Shown: positions 1 to 12,495 of the stretch, in pieces
Position numbering within the stretch: position 1 is the stretch's first letter
Layout of the letters: every line of letters starts with the position of its first letter
DNA from: Lojkania enalia
Lineage: Eukaryota > Ascomycota > Dothideomycetes > Pleosporales
Length of the DNA stretch: 64,000 nt
Assembly (NCBI GenBank): GCA_010094045.1
Contig: ML986581.1
Span: 558,001-622,000, forward strand
Direction: 5' to 3'
Notes under the pieces: generated by a model
What the model saw: the letters and a program-made list of their open reading frames with translations, nothing else
The model's database searches: none
Told to the model about the DNA's origin: nothing
Made by a program: the position numbers and the translations under genes

Positions 1-872
1 GTTGCAGAATGCCCTCGCACAGTTGACAATGATGTTTCAGTCTCGGACGAAATGGTGGAAAGCGGTCGGATGTACTCGACCTTATCAGAAAAGCCAACAC
101 GAGCTCGAGAGGGGGGACGCATAGAAGAAGCATCAGGGTCATCCGCGAAAAAAGATGTATCCCGTAGCGATGGTTGGCTTATTGATTTGTTCACCGAGTG
201 ACCGAATGCGAATTGATCCCCATCCATTGGAGTAACTGGAGCACTGTCAGCTCGTGTTGGTGCTTTGACATCAGCCGGTCGAATAATGGAAGATAAGTCA
301 TGTGAGGATATGGCACCGGAACGACGATGAGCGTGGCCTCGCCTTCCTGCAGAAGGACCGGGACGAAGGGATGTGCTAGGGGGAGGGAGGACACCATCAC
401 CCTTCGTCGGACTCGAACTCAGCAATGCAGCTCCTCCAGAACGCCCGTCGCCTCCTATAAACTCACTCCCACCCCGTCTATGGCCAATCGGTCTAGAGGG
501 AGTCGTTGGCGTTGTCGAGACTGAGGGCGAGAGCGGCGGAGTTAAGGGACTGGAAACTGAACTGTTGTCGGCGCTGGCAGGATTGAAAGAGAAGTCTGGT
601 AACGCATTGACAGATTTCTGTCGACGTCCTGGAGTCGAGCCCCGGCGACCAGCGGGATACGCTTGGAGAGACATTGGGTGAGCCTGCGAAGAACATTCAG
701 AATCTGGAGATTGAGTATCGGGCCGGCGTTGGGGGAAGACGAAATCAGGATTGGGGACGAGCTCAATGGGACCAGCATTAGAATTCCGGCGACGCTGGTA
801 AAGCGGTGAGCCCACATTGGTAGATTGCGGTGCCTGGGTAACCTGTTGTCGTGGCAGGGCGATCTGAGCCAT
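1..872 (-). CDS. Cell wall proline-rich family protein, N-terminal part (cut by window edge)
   Basis: The ATG is at 872-870 (MAQIALPRQQV) and the frame stays open to the window edge, giving about 290 residues. The chain is low-complexity, rich in Ser, Pro, Arg and Gly, with TPPLSPS, a Pro-Ser/Thr tract near residue 115, RRGHAHRRSGAISSHDL, and near the edge FSDKVEYIRPLSTISSETE followed by a STVRGHS tail. From memory this order matches proteins annotated as cell wall proline rich protein in Aspergillus and relatives. That name is inherited, and I see no signal peptide here, so secretion is not supported by this part. Many SP/TP sites and RRxS motifs suggest phosphorylation (inference). There are no introns in the visible part. 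The start was chosen because it is the first ATG of the frame and the homologous N-terminus begins there. Confidence 0.65.
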   Translation of the reverse strand, partial: MAQIALPRQQVTQAPQSTNVGSPLYQRRRNSNAGPIELVPNPDFVFPQRRPDTQSPDSECSSQAHPMSLQAYPAGRRGSTPGRRQKSVNALPDFSFNPASADNSSVSSPLTPPLSPSVSTTPTTPSRPIGHRRGGSEFIGGDGRSGGAALLSSSPTKGDGVLPPPSTSLRPGPSAGRRGHAHRRSGAISSHDLSSIIRPADVKAPTRADSAPVTPMDGDQFAFGHSVNKSISQPSLRDTSFFADDPDASSMRPPSRARVGFSDKVEYIRPLSTISSETETSLSTVRGHSA

Positions 873-1730
873 TGTGAAGCGGATGATGGCCTTGTGAAAG
901 CAGTAATGCGCGGCGGTCAAGGCTTGACGAAATTAGGGATTGCACCGCCAACGGGCCTGCTACGATCTCCTTGGCCTAGGTAGCCAGATTAGCGGCATAA
1001 GATCCAAGAACCACTCGTTGGGGAAACAGGTGTCCGCAGCTCGGTTGGACGACGGAGTGTAAAGGTGCTACGAGTGGGAGTACAGCGGGATCGAGACGAA
1101 ACAAGCGCTCGACGAGTACAAGGCGCGGACGCGAATTACTAGCGGCAAGACACGGGTCAGCATACACATTGGAGGCTCGAGACAGAGGCCGGGCGGCGAC
1201 TCACAGTATACGTGTATGATGTGGTGGAGGAGGGGGAAATGGTTGAGCTGGATGAAGCCAGTACACCCAGAGATTAGAGAATGGCAGGGAAAATGAGCGG
1301 ACGGCTGCCCTCACGACCGATCGACAGCATGCGACTGCTGTCGAGAGCGATATGGTGGGGTTCCAGAAGAAGAGCGGCGGAGGAGGAGGGGGGGAGGAAG
1401 AGGAGAGAGGGTTGTGAGGCTCCAGTCGAGGGAAGCGGGAGCGTAGAGAGAGATAGCGAGAGTGAGGAGGGCTCAGTCGTTTTTGTCACGAAGCATGCTC
1501 CTGGATAGGCACACGCCAAGTTCTTGGCAGCAGGGATGGGTGTGCCGCACAGGGACTGACCGGGATAAGCCCTGCCGGTTCCCCTGCGTGCTGGACATGC
1601 ATTGGGAAGCTGCAGCCCGCGATGAGCGCAGGTGCTAGGGTGCAGGTCGGTGGTGTTGATGCGCTGCCCATCCTAATGTTGGCCGCCGTCCTCCAGGAAG
1701 ACACACACATACACAGTCGATACTGCGCAC

Positions 1731-1757
1731 AGAGCAGAGCAGAGTAGAGTAGAGTAG
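1731..1757. repeat. AGAGC/AGAGT pentamer microsatellite
   Basis: Five tandem pentamers (two AGAGC, three AGAGT) plus a partial unit, in the presumed upstream region of the gene ending at 872. Confidence 0.85.
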
Positions 1758-4700
1758 CAAAACAGCAGCAGCACCAACCGCCTGTCCGGCATAGTATGAC
1801 CAAGGTACCCACCTACGCGTGCCGGCTTGACTTTGCGCGACTCGGGCCTCCGGCTCGTTCCTGAACGTCATCACTGCCGTCTGCCGCATCACGAGACTGC
1901 TAATTGAACCACGCCCAGGTAAACCCATCCGATAGCCGTTGGAGCAGTCTGCAGCGTCCGTTTGCGAGGGACGTAGGGCACGGAAGTACTGCATGTACGG
2001 TATATACATCCGTATGTACATATGGACGCATCACCGCAGCGGCGTCTATCTACTCGAACTACTACTTTCTGCGCAATCTATGGGAAATGTGGGAGGCCCT
2101 AAAAAGACGATGGCCCGCGGTTTCCTATCAACAAGCTGCAGCTTATCCCCCGCTGCATGAGGCTCCTCCACTACGAGAACTACTTTGATGTCCGCTTTTT
2201 GCCACCTGCGGACCACCACAGCAGCGAGACGAACCGGTCATTAATTGCCTTGCAACCCGGGCACCAGCAGCAAGAACAACGGCAACATCATCGTGGGCCC
2301 TCTCCTCGACTGCAGGCAAATCGCGGCTGCAAGCGACGTGCACGGTGCAGACGGAAATGCGACTGCAGCTCCTCCATCTCAGATCCGCTTGGCAGCCGTG
2401 GCAGTCTAGTATTCCAAGGGAACGCATGTACTGTACTATCTATCCGCAAGCCGAGCATCAAGGGAGCCTCCCGTCGTCGTCGGCTACGCTATCATGGCTC
2501 AGTGCGGGAGTCGGCTGTGTTGGATTGACCGAAACCCGCATTCCTTCACACTTAGGTCCAAAGACTACGGCTTCGCTACGGCTCTACTACGGCTCCAAAT
2601 TGCACTGGACATAAGGATTGGCATGGCGATAGGCAGATGCGTTTCACCGTGGCCGTTCAGGGTGGAGTTCGGCTGCCACGGTCGCAATCTGGCGTCGTCG
2701 GCCATTGGTCGCCAACTGCGGGTGGCATCCAAATCACCTCTTGGCGCGATGCAGGGGCACTTTGCCCTCGACCCGTTTAAGATGACCAGACCCCCGAACC
2801 ATCCTTCGCCTCCATAAATAGGATTAGCAAGATGCGGAGAAGATGCCTGAAGGAAGCAATCTCGCCTTTTTGGCGATCGCCTCGTCGACGCAATTGTTGG
2901 TTGTGGAAGCTCGACTTCTTCAATCGAACGTTGCATGCACTATGCATTATCATCAGCAGAATCTGTCGCAACGCATGTCTACATGCCGGTATTCCTGCTA
3001 TTCTTGTACGGCATTTGCCTGCATTGCTTCTGGCCCGAGTGTGATGGATTCCATGAGGAACTCCAAGCCGTCAGAACTGTGATTTGCTTTTGATAAGGCC
3101 CCTGACTTTCATCGCATGACCCCACCTGCATACCTAGACCTTGCACTAACTCGAATGGATCAATCACTGAATACCATCGTGTCGCCACGAGGCCTCTCGC
3201 TGTACGTCATTATACAGCATCTCCACAGAGTTTAAGGAAGAGGACTTAGTGTGCGCTCTAGGCTCACATCAGGCGCCATCTAAAGTACTTCGGCCCTGAC
3301 TCCGCAACGCATGCATCCGCACTATATACATGCTGTTGAAGACTTATGTCTAAATGAAGGATTGATAGCCAACCGGACCTTAGAAAAGTTTCGGCTTTTC
3401 TACTATCCATCCGATCGTGTCTAAACCGGCGTTCTCGTGGCGATTAGCTAACTTCAATTTGGACTGCACAGCTATTGCCCAATCAAGCAGTGTTTGCGGT
3501 AGCGAACCATTAATGTCTGACCCGCTCATCAACCTTAGTATCTACGCCTCTGCTGTGCCCTGAGTCCGTTCTGACCTAGAGAAGACTCCGACTTGAGGAG
3601 AATTTCACGAAAACAGCCCATTGAGACGTCACACAAACGCTCAGCGACCTCAGCTTCGAGGTCCGATCTGTGGAATTTGGACGCCAGCGGCCTCACCGAC
3701 TCTCATGTGTATCCATATCTCGGGTTCGCTCTCCGTAGTTCTACGCCGGCGAAGCTCAGAAACAGTTCGTTCTATTTTCCGACTCGGTGATGCTCGGAAG
3801 CAAGTGTCTGCCATATCAGCCTATCACTGTTCGAGAGCACAGGTGAAGAGCGAAACTAGCAGAGGTAGTATGATCCAGCCACACCAAAAAGTCGCTGAAT
3901 TTTCTAGACAGTTACTATACTCTAACGCCGGAGACATCAGCCCACAGAACATGATAGGCTTGCTTGAGACAAAGGCGACGGCTCTGCTGTCTGCCTGGAT
4001 GCCGAGGTCAGTCCGAGTCCCAGTGCCTTCGCGTTCATAACAGTGAGCAGGTTTATAAATTCTTACGGTAAAGGCTCCACGACACTAAACATGCGTTCCG
4101 CGCCATCCAATTGGTTTCCTCAGTCCGCATGTGCAGCGGTTCGGTCGAAAAGACCCGTTAGCTGTCAGGACTGTCAACATGGCCGGAAAGGGTGCAATCA
4201 AATCAGCGATGCCAGAAGACGCTGCCGTTCTAGACCAGTGGGTGCAACAACCAAGCCTACCTGAGTAACTTGCCAGAGACGAACTGTCCATCTCGTATAA
4301 CGCACTCAAGCCTTGTGGCTCGCGGCGTGCTTGATCTTGGGGTCCTACAGAACGTCCGCCCACAATGTTGTGGCTTGCGTACCCATCTCTGTTTACCTTC
4401 CAAGTCACGGAACGCTGGGAGAAATTCGCAATTTTACGTGTAATTGGCAATCTTGCATCCAATAAAACGACGAACCCTGTGGCAGATTCGTGGCGCGACA
4501 GGTGTGTCCCTTGTAACCAGCAGCGATGATGACCAGCATGGCCCATCATCAACAGAGCAAAAAAGGCAAGGTAAGGAGACTTTCAAAGGGAGTGAATCAA
4601 AGCGCCGCTGCAATCTGTCGGTAATTGAGGTGGCGCATGTGTCGATTATTGCCTCGCGGACAACACGAAGTCCCGACACCCTCTGCACAGAGATGGGAAA

Positions 4701-7700
4701 TGCGAACTGGAACGACAGCCGTCGCAGCCAATGGGAGCATCGCAGGGCCCATAGTACCTGCCGAATACAAATCTGCGCAACATCCATTTGTCGCCCGGGA
4801 CAGATAAACTCTCTCCCTCCTTCATCACCGGCCCACCTCATTTCATTGTCTCAATACTCTTCCAAGTAGATCATGTTATTGCGGAACACCCTCTTGCCGG
4901 CAGCAACAATGACAATGCACAGACAACTTCCCGACGAGCACGTACCGTACTGCGCGTTTGAGGAAGCTCTTGCGTCTCTCCTCCATTCCCGGCTATTCTG
5001 ATAGGGACTGACGACGGCAACGTCCCCCTAGACGGGTGCAAGATCGCCGTCGACATCCTATACTTGACCAACGCTGCGGGTACGGGCACCTGCTACGTAC
5101 ATCCGTCGTAGATATTGGTGGCCGCATCTTACTAGTATCAGTTCTCCAGCCAGCCGGTTCAAACAAAACAAAGCAATCGCAAAATAATCGTTTCACTTTG
5201 CATCCGGACATTCCACCTCCTTCCGCCCCGTCTAGTTGCAATGGGGAGCTATTTCCCCGAACCAAACAAGAGCGCAGCCGCAGCGACCACCTCATCCGTC
5301 TGAAACGTCGCAAACCCGGCCCAGAGCTGTTTATGATGCAGGAACCCCTAAGCTGAGAATCACAGACCCACAGCATCTAGAGCTCGACAAAAGCAACGCA
5401 ACCCTTTACTGATGCTATAGCAACCATAGACGAAGCGTTCCCATGCAGGCGTCACCTGTCAAAGAGCACTCTATCTGCTTGATACAAAACTGCACACTGC
5501 GGCCTAGCCCCTGCATGTCTTTTCTTAAGCCGTTCTCGTATCCCAATTCGTTAGATTCAATGATTTGAGCCAAAGTTGGCTTGCGTAGTTTCTCAGCCTC
5601 TCAGCGCTAGAACGCCTCCTCTTCGTCCACGCATTCGGCACCATGGCTGTCCTTATTCCCGTCAAACTTCTTCACCCCACATCAGCTCTCAGAAGACAGC
5701 CATTGCGCCTATGGCGTCCGCCTCGAAGCGAGTCTTCTCCCTTATCGGCTTATCGTGCAGGCTTATTTTTGTGCTCAGCGACGGTACATGCTCGAGCTTC
5801 TTCTCTATACTCTCAATCTTATTACCAGATCAGGAAATGCATAGCAGATGCTTAGCATCCTATGCCATGAACGGATGCAAGCCGGCAACCGGGTTGGTTG
5901 TCAGCGCATGAATGCAAGCGGGCTATGTCTCACCCGATCTCTCGTTTGCTCCACATTCACCGTGCGCAGGGCTGCTGGGGTAGATTAGCAGTGCATTGCG
6001 TCGACGCGTAAGTGGTTGAGGCGATGCAAGGCGGCCGGCAAGCTTATCGAAGGCTTCAGCTTTTCGCTGCGAGGATCTGCGTTCAGCAGCGAACCAGCTC
6101 GGACATCAGGAATTCGAGCCGACATGACTGCTTCTGCTCCATCCAGGATTTTCAGCAGCAGTTGAACGCAATAATTACCTCGATTAGTCTTGCCATCGGA
6201 TCGTTCAACCAATAGAACTCATACGCCTCAAGCACTCTCATCAATATAACCTTGTACAGCGTTCTCGAACCAGCTATTCGGTCACTTGTGTCCAACAAAT
6301 GCTGCTGACTCGATCACGCGCATCCCAAATCCCGCGCAGTGCCATTTGGATACCGATGACTGTGGCGAAGATCCCAAACCATGCATGTCAGAGCGCGTCC
6401 CATAAACAGTGAGCTAGTCTTGAATACGCCCACTTATATCTTCCACCATAATCTGATGTCATCCTATCATATGCTTGCCATCATTGCGCTGCGGCGTGTA
6501 TCACGGCTCCGTATTTTTACGGCGAACATAGCGTTGGCGGTATCCTATTCTCTGAATTCTCCGGACTTATCCTGCATACCTTTAAGCGCTGGGATTGCAT
6601 GCGCAGAATGCAGCTTTGTGCAAGAATCATAATGACTGAGGGTAGCTCGGCGGACCTGCTTTGCGCCACCAACAAGCTGCGAGAGCTTGTTCTCGAGCAA
6701 AGAAACCTAACTACTTCTTTCAGCAAAGCGGTCGATGACTTAGGCGAGCAGGCAGATATGGTTTTATCAGTCCAGGTTGCATGTCGTGCCAGTTGCCGAT
6801 TGTCGATCGGATCAGTCTCCTCGAGGCACGTCGGATTGAATAAGGGATATGGGTGGTATGACTATCAACTCCGATTGTGTTGTTAAATCTAGGCATCATT
6901 CACCGGCTCATTATTTCTAACACTAAAACTACTGAATGCTATAGCCATCATCTACCAAAGCTCCTAATATCTCTCAACCCAGGAACCCAAGAGACTGATA
7001 GATTCAAGAAGCACCAAGAGCGCAATGTATATTCGTAGCCTTTATACATGAAGCCGCTTCACCACTCTCCAAAATAAGCTTTCTAAGGTGACTAGGATAG
7101 CATTTCAGTGACCATCAATTCGAATGGCCACTGTACGTCCTCTAACAAATTGTTGATCGAGGCTATTAAATCTTCGTCGCTCCCTTCATTTCATATACAC
7201 TATGCTAGTCGTAGGATTCATTCAAGCTATCTGTGTCGCTCATAAGCCCCGTACCTGTATACTCCTTCACTGCTGAAACCTACCATTAACATGACTCCGG
7301 AGAAATCCGACTTTCAAACCCTTTCAATCACACCTTGTCGCCGTGCTCAATCTGCGCCTCCATCTTCATGCCCTCTTGACCATTGTAGACCGTTCCTTCC
7401 CCCGAGGCGCACGAGATACGAGATGTGTTCGTTGTAGAGGCGACTAGATGAGGCGCCGCAAATGATATGTCTTCCAAAGACACAACGTCTGGGTCTAGCT
7501 TATAAGTTGACCGGAAAGGGACAAGGTAGGTGCATGCTACGGCCGAGCAGAAGACATAACAACCATTACATATATCAAATTGAACGAAGCTGGATTCAGT
7601 AGTGACACTGTACTGAATACCTCCATTCCACGGCTAATTTTCAGATAGTGATAGGCCAGATAGTCCGTATGTATGTATTCCTCTCCTAGCGCTATTCTGC

Positions 7701-7812
7701 CATGTAGTATCCATATAGAAAGAAATTTATATTTTATAAATTACATACAACTCTCTGCCTACACCATACTAAAACTGCATTACAAGCACTTCCTCTACTC
7801 TCCATCTAAACA

Positions 7813-7849
7813 CCCCCCCCCCCCCAAAAAAAAAAAAAAAAAAAAAAAA
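7813..7849. repeat. C13 followed directly by A24 homopolymer tract
   Basis: Thirteen C then twenty-four A, uninterrupted. It sits in an AT-rich gene-free stretch. The exact lengths may be affected by sequencing error. Confidence 0.85.
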
Positions 7850-8889
7850 GAATAAGAAATCCGCTAGAGCGCATATCAGACACACTCTTGCAGGGACAGA
7901 ATACATCGCAAACTAGATTACGAAATACAATATGCCATACCAACGCCCTCAGATGCGTAAACAAACCCTATTTCAAGCCCGTACACTGTTTTGCACCGTC
8001 ATCTCCGCATCACATGTAACAAGATAAATTTAAAATTTACATAGACTGCTGAGCCGCATATTGCTTTTAGATTCCTTTCCGCACCTATGATCATGCACAT
8101 CCCCGCATAGCTTCATGTCCCTATCCGTACAACGTTTGCACACAACATCACTCAGTTTTATCACCTCACATTACTCATATAGCTTCACGCCGCCATATCG
8201 AGCCCAATTGAGAATTGTATAGTGATCCACTCATTGATCTGCAACATATCTACGCCCTAGTGCCATTAGGCACCTAGAAGTGTTGAAAGGTGATGGTGCG
8301 TTAATATCGTAGATAGCCGTCACGCTACCATCGAAATCCGAACCCACTCCTAGGAACCGTGACCGGTAACCACTAAAAGCCGCACTCATCGAAAACATAA
8401 ACAAGAAAGAAAACCGGTAGTGACATCTAGACATGCAGCTAGAGAAGTAGAGGAAATATAGAAGGGGCGGACAAAGGAAATCGTGATGGGTATCTTGAGA
8501 AAGTCGACACGGGACGAGTCAGACGTCGCTCCCACCAACCTGAAACGCCCATGGCCGTGTCGGGCTCAAGGCCATCTGAAATGCAGGACAGATTACAACC
8601 GTGGAACTCCTTTCAGACGCCGTTCCGTGATATGATAATGAAAACCGTAGTCGTTCGAAAACCGAAATCATAAAGACATCGTGGATGAAAGGGAATTAAA
8701 AGTGAATAGGCCTGGAGTTAGTCGATCCTAGAAGATGTATTAGCATTGGCCTAATCTCCAGTGATGGAGTAACAATAAACAGTGCAGGGGCTTGTGCATT
8801 CCAAACAAGGGGTGGGCGGCATTTCTGACGTCAAGGTGGGTGGTCCACTTAGAGGAGTCGAGATGATGTGCGCTGGCATATCCATGTCT

Positions 8890-9956
8890 TTAGACTTCCA
8901 TGCGCTCCATGACGTGCTCGCTCATAGCGCGGACGGCGCTCTTCTCGCGTTCGCGTTCCACAAGCGACTCGACATCGCTCTCGTCGTCGGAGGTATAGTC
9001 GAGCCCCAGGCTAGCCTCACGATACTCGATAACTTCCTCGGCGTCTACGACGTCTTCGGGATGATCGATCACCATGTCGTCCAGCTCGTCGAATGTGGCA
9101 CGATCACCCAGCCAGTACTCGGCGCGCTTGCGGGAGCCTGCGTTCATGCCAGATTCGTACATGGACTGCTTGCACTTGCTCATGAGCGACGTGGCATAGG
9201 TTGGGCTGTTGGAGAGAGCTGAAAGGCCGCGCAGTTGAAAGTAGCAGACCCGCTTGCGGTCCTGGTTGTAGAGGAAGAAATGATAGCTCCAGAGGATCCC
9301 GTCATCAGCATAAGGGTCGTCGACGGGTTGCCACAAGTAGTACTCGCAGTCGTTGAGGGACATCTCACTATCGAGCTGGGCCCACTGGCGCTGGCTCCAA
9401 ATCGGAGAACCAGTTGGAGTCATGGCTCCGAGCGGGAGAGAACCTGGGTGGGACGGATAGTAGTTCGGGCGAAGGTGGCGCATCTGCATGTTGATCTCGT
9501 TCATGAAAGTCATCTTGGACACGCGATAGAAGTCGTCGACGCGGAGAGCGTTGGCAAAATCGTAGTCGATGTGCGTCGCGTTGAGCGTGGCAATCAAGTA
9601 GGCAAGCTTGTGTCGGTTAGAAGGAGTATGGAAAGTGCCGAAAGGCGAGTTACGGCCGGTGTTCAACTGGCCCGCAGCGGTCATTTGAGCAACCGTTTGG
9701 GGGGACATGCCGGCGATGGAGCGGAGGAGCGCCTGGTACCTTCTCTCCAAAGTCTGCTCAACGCGCCTATACAGCTTCTTGTCGCCACCGGCGGCTTTGA
9801 TGGTGAAGACATCAGCGGCGCCGAGGATGGTCTGGGTCTCAGTATCGAAATTCAGAGCGAGGTCAACCTCTTGGAGGGGGACCAGGTCGAGGTACTAGTC
9901 ACACGGGTTAGCTACGTCCGGTATGGGTCTTACTGCGGGCGGGAACGCACCTTCAT
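8890..9956 (-). CDS. MAF1: Maf1, negative regulator of RNA polymerase III
   Basis: Exons 9956-9951 and 9894-8890; 336 aa. The first coding exon is only ATGAAG. The 56-nt intron (9950-9895) has donor GTGCGT, branch site GCTAACC and acceptor CTAG. The mature N-terminus is MKYLDLVPLQEVDLALNFDT, followed by an IKAAGGDKKLYR segment, ERRYQALLRSI, then the central Maf1 core (LIATLNATHIDYDFANAL, WSYHFFLYNQDRKRVCYFQ), and an acidic C-terminal tail (DDMVIDHPEDVVDAEEVIEY, TSDDESDVESLVERERE). In the family Maf1 binds Pol III and blocks tRNA and 5S rRNA transcription under stress, downstream of TORC1 and PKA; phosphorylation keeps it inactive in the cytoplasm. Length and motif order fit a fungal Maf1. The start was chosen because the short MKYL exon is needed to restore the conserved N-terminus. 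Confidence 0.95.
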
Positions 9957-11333
9957 AGTGCTGACTTGAATTCGGCTTCGTCGTCGTTGTTCTTCGTGCG
10001 GCAACGGGATGAAGTCGTGGTGGTGGTGGTGGTTGTTTTCGCGGTTGAAGTGGAGGGTGAGAACAGGAGGGCGGGGAACGGGCGGGGCGCGACGTATAGA
10101 TAAACAGTTCGGCGACGGGCGTGGGCGCAGGGAAAACTCAATCCAGATTGTAGGGGAAGATGGAGCTGAGGCGCAGCTGAGGCGAGGCAGGTAGCGCAGC
10201 TGGCTGTATGGTTGTCTTTGTTTTCGGTGGTGAAGATGGCCTGCGCAACCGGGACAACACGTAAACACTGCTCCAGGCTGGCTGCGGAGAGGAGTGAAGA
10301 CCTGCTGCTCGGCTAGACGGGGGTCTAGCAGGCGATGGTGAAGGAGGAAGGCGGGGGGCACATGTGGTGGTGGTGATGGTGACGGTGGTGGGTGGTGGAG
10401 TGAGGTTGCGGCTGCGGAGGTGTGTCCCTTTGCTTGGCGGCCTGAGCCATCGCTGCTTCCGTCATGCTGCCCCGCTGGCCGCTCTGATTGGCCCGAAACC
10501 TCGCTCGCCGTCGCCGACGTCAGCCAACGATAGAGTCTGAACGGGCGAAATGGGGAGTCCGCGAGGAGCCATTTGGCGTTGCTCCTGGCTTCGCTATATC
10601 CTGGGCCTCTTCGGGAGCTGCGGCGCGCGAAGTCGGTGCGTCGTCACTTCGGCTACATCTTGTCTACTACTGTGAGAATTGGCGCTTCGGCCTCTGCGCA
10701 GAGACAGTGATGGCGGAACAGCGGGACAGTACGACGGCAGGACAGAAGTGGAGGAATCAGAACTAGAAGCGGAGAGGAGAGAAGTTCGAGGGCGCAAGTC
10801 TCGATCTCATGACATGGTTCATCACGTTCGAGCCTTTTAGGACCTCTTGTGTAATACCTACCCGGTGCAAGCAAAGCTCGCCAACCAAGGAGGGAATTGT
10901 TCACTTGTAGTAGAGTACATCCATCGCCATCTGCTCATCAAGGCAGTATGGCACATGGCGCGTTCTCCAAAAGACACCGTCCGGCGTCATTCCCCAGACT
11001 TCCCCGCCAAAAGCGCTTCTCGAAGCTCGTGTTTAGCAAAAGCAATGCCGCAAAAGGTACGGAAGTAATGGTATACCGCGTTGTCACCCACTTGCTCCAA
11101 ACTCCGACCCAGCCCCGCCCATGCAATGCAGTCCGGAATAGCTAACCAAAGGTCCTCGAGGAACCATTACATGATGCCACTTTGTTGGAGGCGATGCTTG
11201 AACTCATCTGCTTCCTGTATGTCGATAATAAGAAGGCATGATTAGCAGATGTCCCAAGCATGAATGGGGGTTCGATTAAGGTGGCCCGAGCGATCGCGCC
11301 GTGCTCAACGGATTTAATGCAGGCATTAAGCAT
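9957..11333. other. Intergenic region between MAF1 and APS1
   Basis: This region combines the upstream region of MAF1 and the 3' side of APS1. It contains GGT-rich runs near 10017-10035 and 10363-10400 that yield only low-complexity frames. I see no gene in it. Confidence 0.6.
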
Positions 11334-12060
11334 CTACATGATCTTCGTAACGATGTCGTCCTCGGCCTGACGAAAGGTGAAGCGCGTCAGCGAGACCGCG
11401 CTATGGCTGCAGATTGGGGCTATTGGATGGGCCCATAGAAATGATTTTATGTGTTACTTACCTCCATGTCTTCGAGACTGTCCTGTTGACCTATGCACCT
11501 CAGGACGTTCTTCTTGCTACTCTCTTGCAACTCTCCGGCAAGGAGAAGCTCGTCGAGGATGAAGTATGCCTTCTGGAAGTTGAAGATGATGTCCAGCTCA
11601 CATACGTTGCCGTAGTACTTATCCATCTGCTCGACGTATCGGTGGACAATCTCGAGAGTGATCAACTCATTGTCGGTAGAATCGCATCCAGCAATGAAGA
11701 AGAGGGAGGCGTAGCGTCGATATACAATCTTGGTATCTGCAGGGCTCGGGTTAGCGTTGTCGGAGAGGCGACCGGGTGACTATATACCTTTATACTCCAG
11801 GAAATTGCACATACGCGCCCTTCGAGCGAGGACGAGTTGCGAGACATCCTTGACGATTTTGGCCTTGTCCTTGGGTGCCAGAGTGGTAAACCACTTGGCG
11901 AGACGCTGTTGATGGTTAGACACGCAATTCGGGCGGTGAACGTGCGCACGGAACACGTACGACTTTGCCCTGCCGCGACAGCAAGATCAAGTATCTAAGA
12001 ATAAATCTATTAGCGAGTATATTGAGGATTCCGTAGGGGTTAGACTCACTTAATAGCCAT
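11334..12060 (-). CDS. APS1: AP-1 clathrin adaptor complex, small (sigma) subunit
   Basis: Five exons: 12060-12050, 11994-11961, 11905-11788, 11736-11462 and 11366-11334; 156 aa, the usual length. The first coding exon is 11 nt. The protein begins [21 protein letters not shown] and carries the Clat_adaptor_s signatures [29 protein letters not shown] and [17 protein letters not shown], ending EDDIVTKIM. The last exon is only 33 nt; splicing at GTAAGT (11461) gives the conserved end, whereas reading through would give a false SNT terminus. All introns have clear branch sites (CTAAC, GCTAATA, CTGAC). The subunit is a structural part of the AP-1 heterotetramer that sorts cargo between trans-Golgi and endosomes. 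Its start lies 435 bp from that of the divergent GCLM gene. AP-1 rather than AP-2 is favoured by the LILLSRQGK and EDDIVTKIM ends. Confidence 0.95.
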
Positions 12061-12495
12061 GGTTGTAGGAGGGAGGTAAAGGAGTAGAGAGGCTGGTGCG
12101 AGGTGGAAATTTAGGATCAGTGAGTGCACAGATCAGCAACCCCGCGAATAACGTCGAAGCGCGATCACCGATTGCTTGTCCCGCTGTCGAATCAAGAATC
12201 CGCAAAGCGTACCATTTGCAATCATTATACACTCTCTTTTTGGCACTGACAGCATCAGCAGGCTCTCACTATCACGTACACAACCCTGGGTTTTAGCCAA
12301 TAGTCCTCTACTATCCGCCTTAGTGCGTGCTTATAAACTCTCGTGGCCTTCCTGAGAATAATAGCATCCAAGTAACAGTCAAACATCAAGGCCAGGCCGT
12401 TAGCCTGGCGGCTAGCATTCCAAAGAAACAACTCATGCAAGAATTGAATATCTATTTAGCATTAAATTGAGATCTCAGCGCCTATTACATTCAAC
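12061..12495. promoter_or_regulatory. Shared upstream region between APS1 (-) and GCLM (+)
   Basis: There are 435 bp between two divergent start codons, so both promoters must lie here or overlap the coding ends. No TATA box or named factor site stands out. Confidence 0.5.

Larger units (their letters stand above)
873..8889. other. About 8 kb with no recognisable gene
   Basis: Open frames in this stretch are short, overlap on both strands and match no family I know. The part nearest 872 is the presumed upstream region of the gene ending there. It holds an AGAGY pentamer run (1731-1757), a GTATGTACATA motif (2012) and a C13A24 run (7813-7849). The rest may be old transposon debris, non-coding RNA or decayed genes. 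I cannot tell which without a repeat library or transcripts. Confidence 0.5.

Noticed and set aside
3621..4040. 139-codon frame (+) in the left gene-free region
   Set aside because: Composition looks random and no family is recognised.
6599..6886. Frame (+) with a helical stretch (ATNKLRELVLEQRNLTTSF) before a possible donor
   Set aside because: Could be a relic exon, but no second exon or known domain follows.
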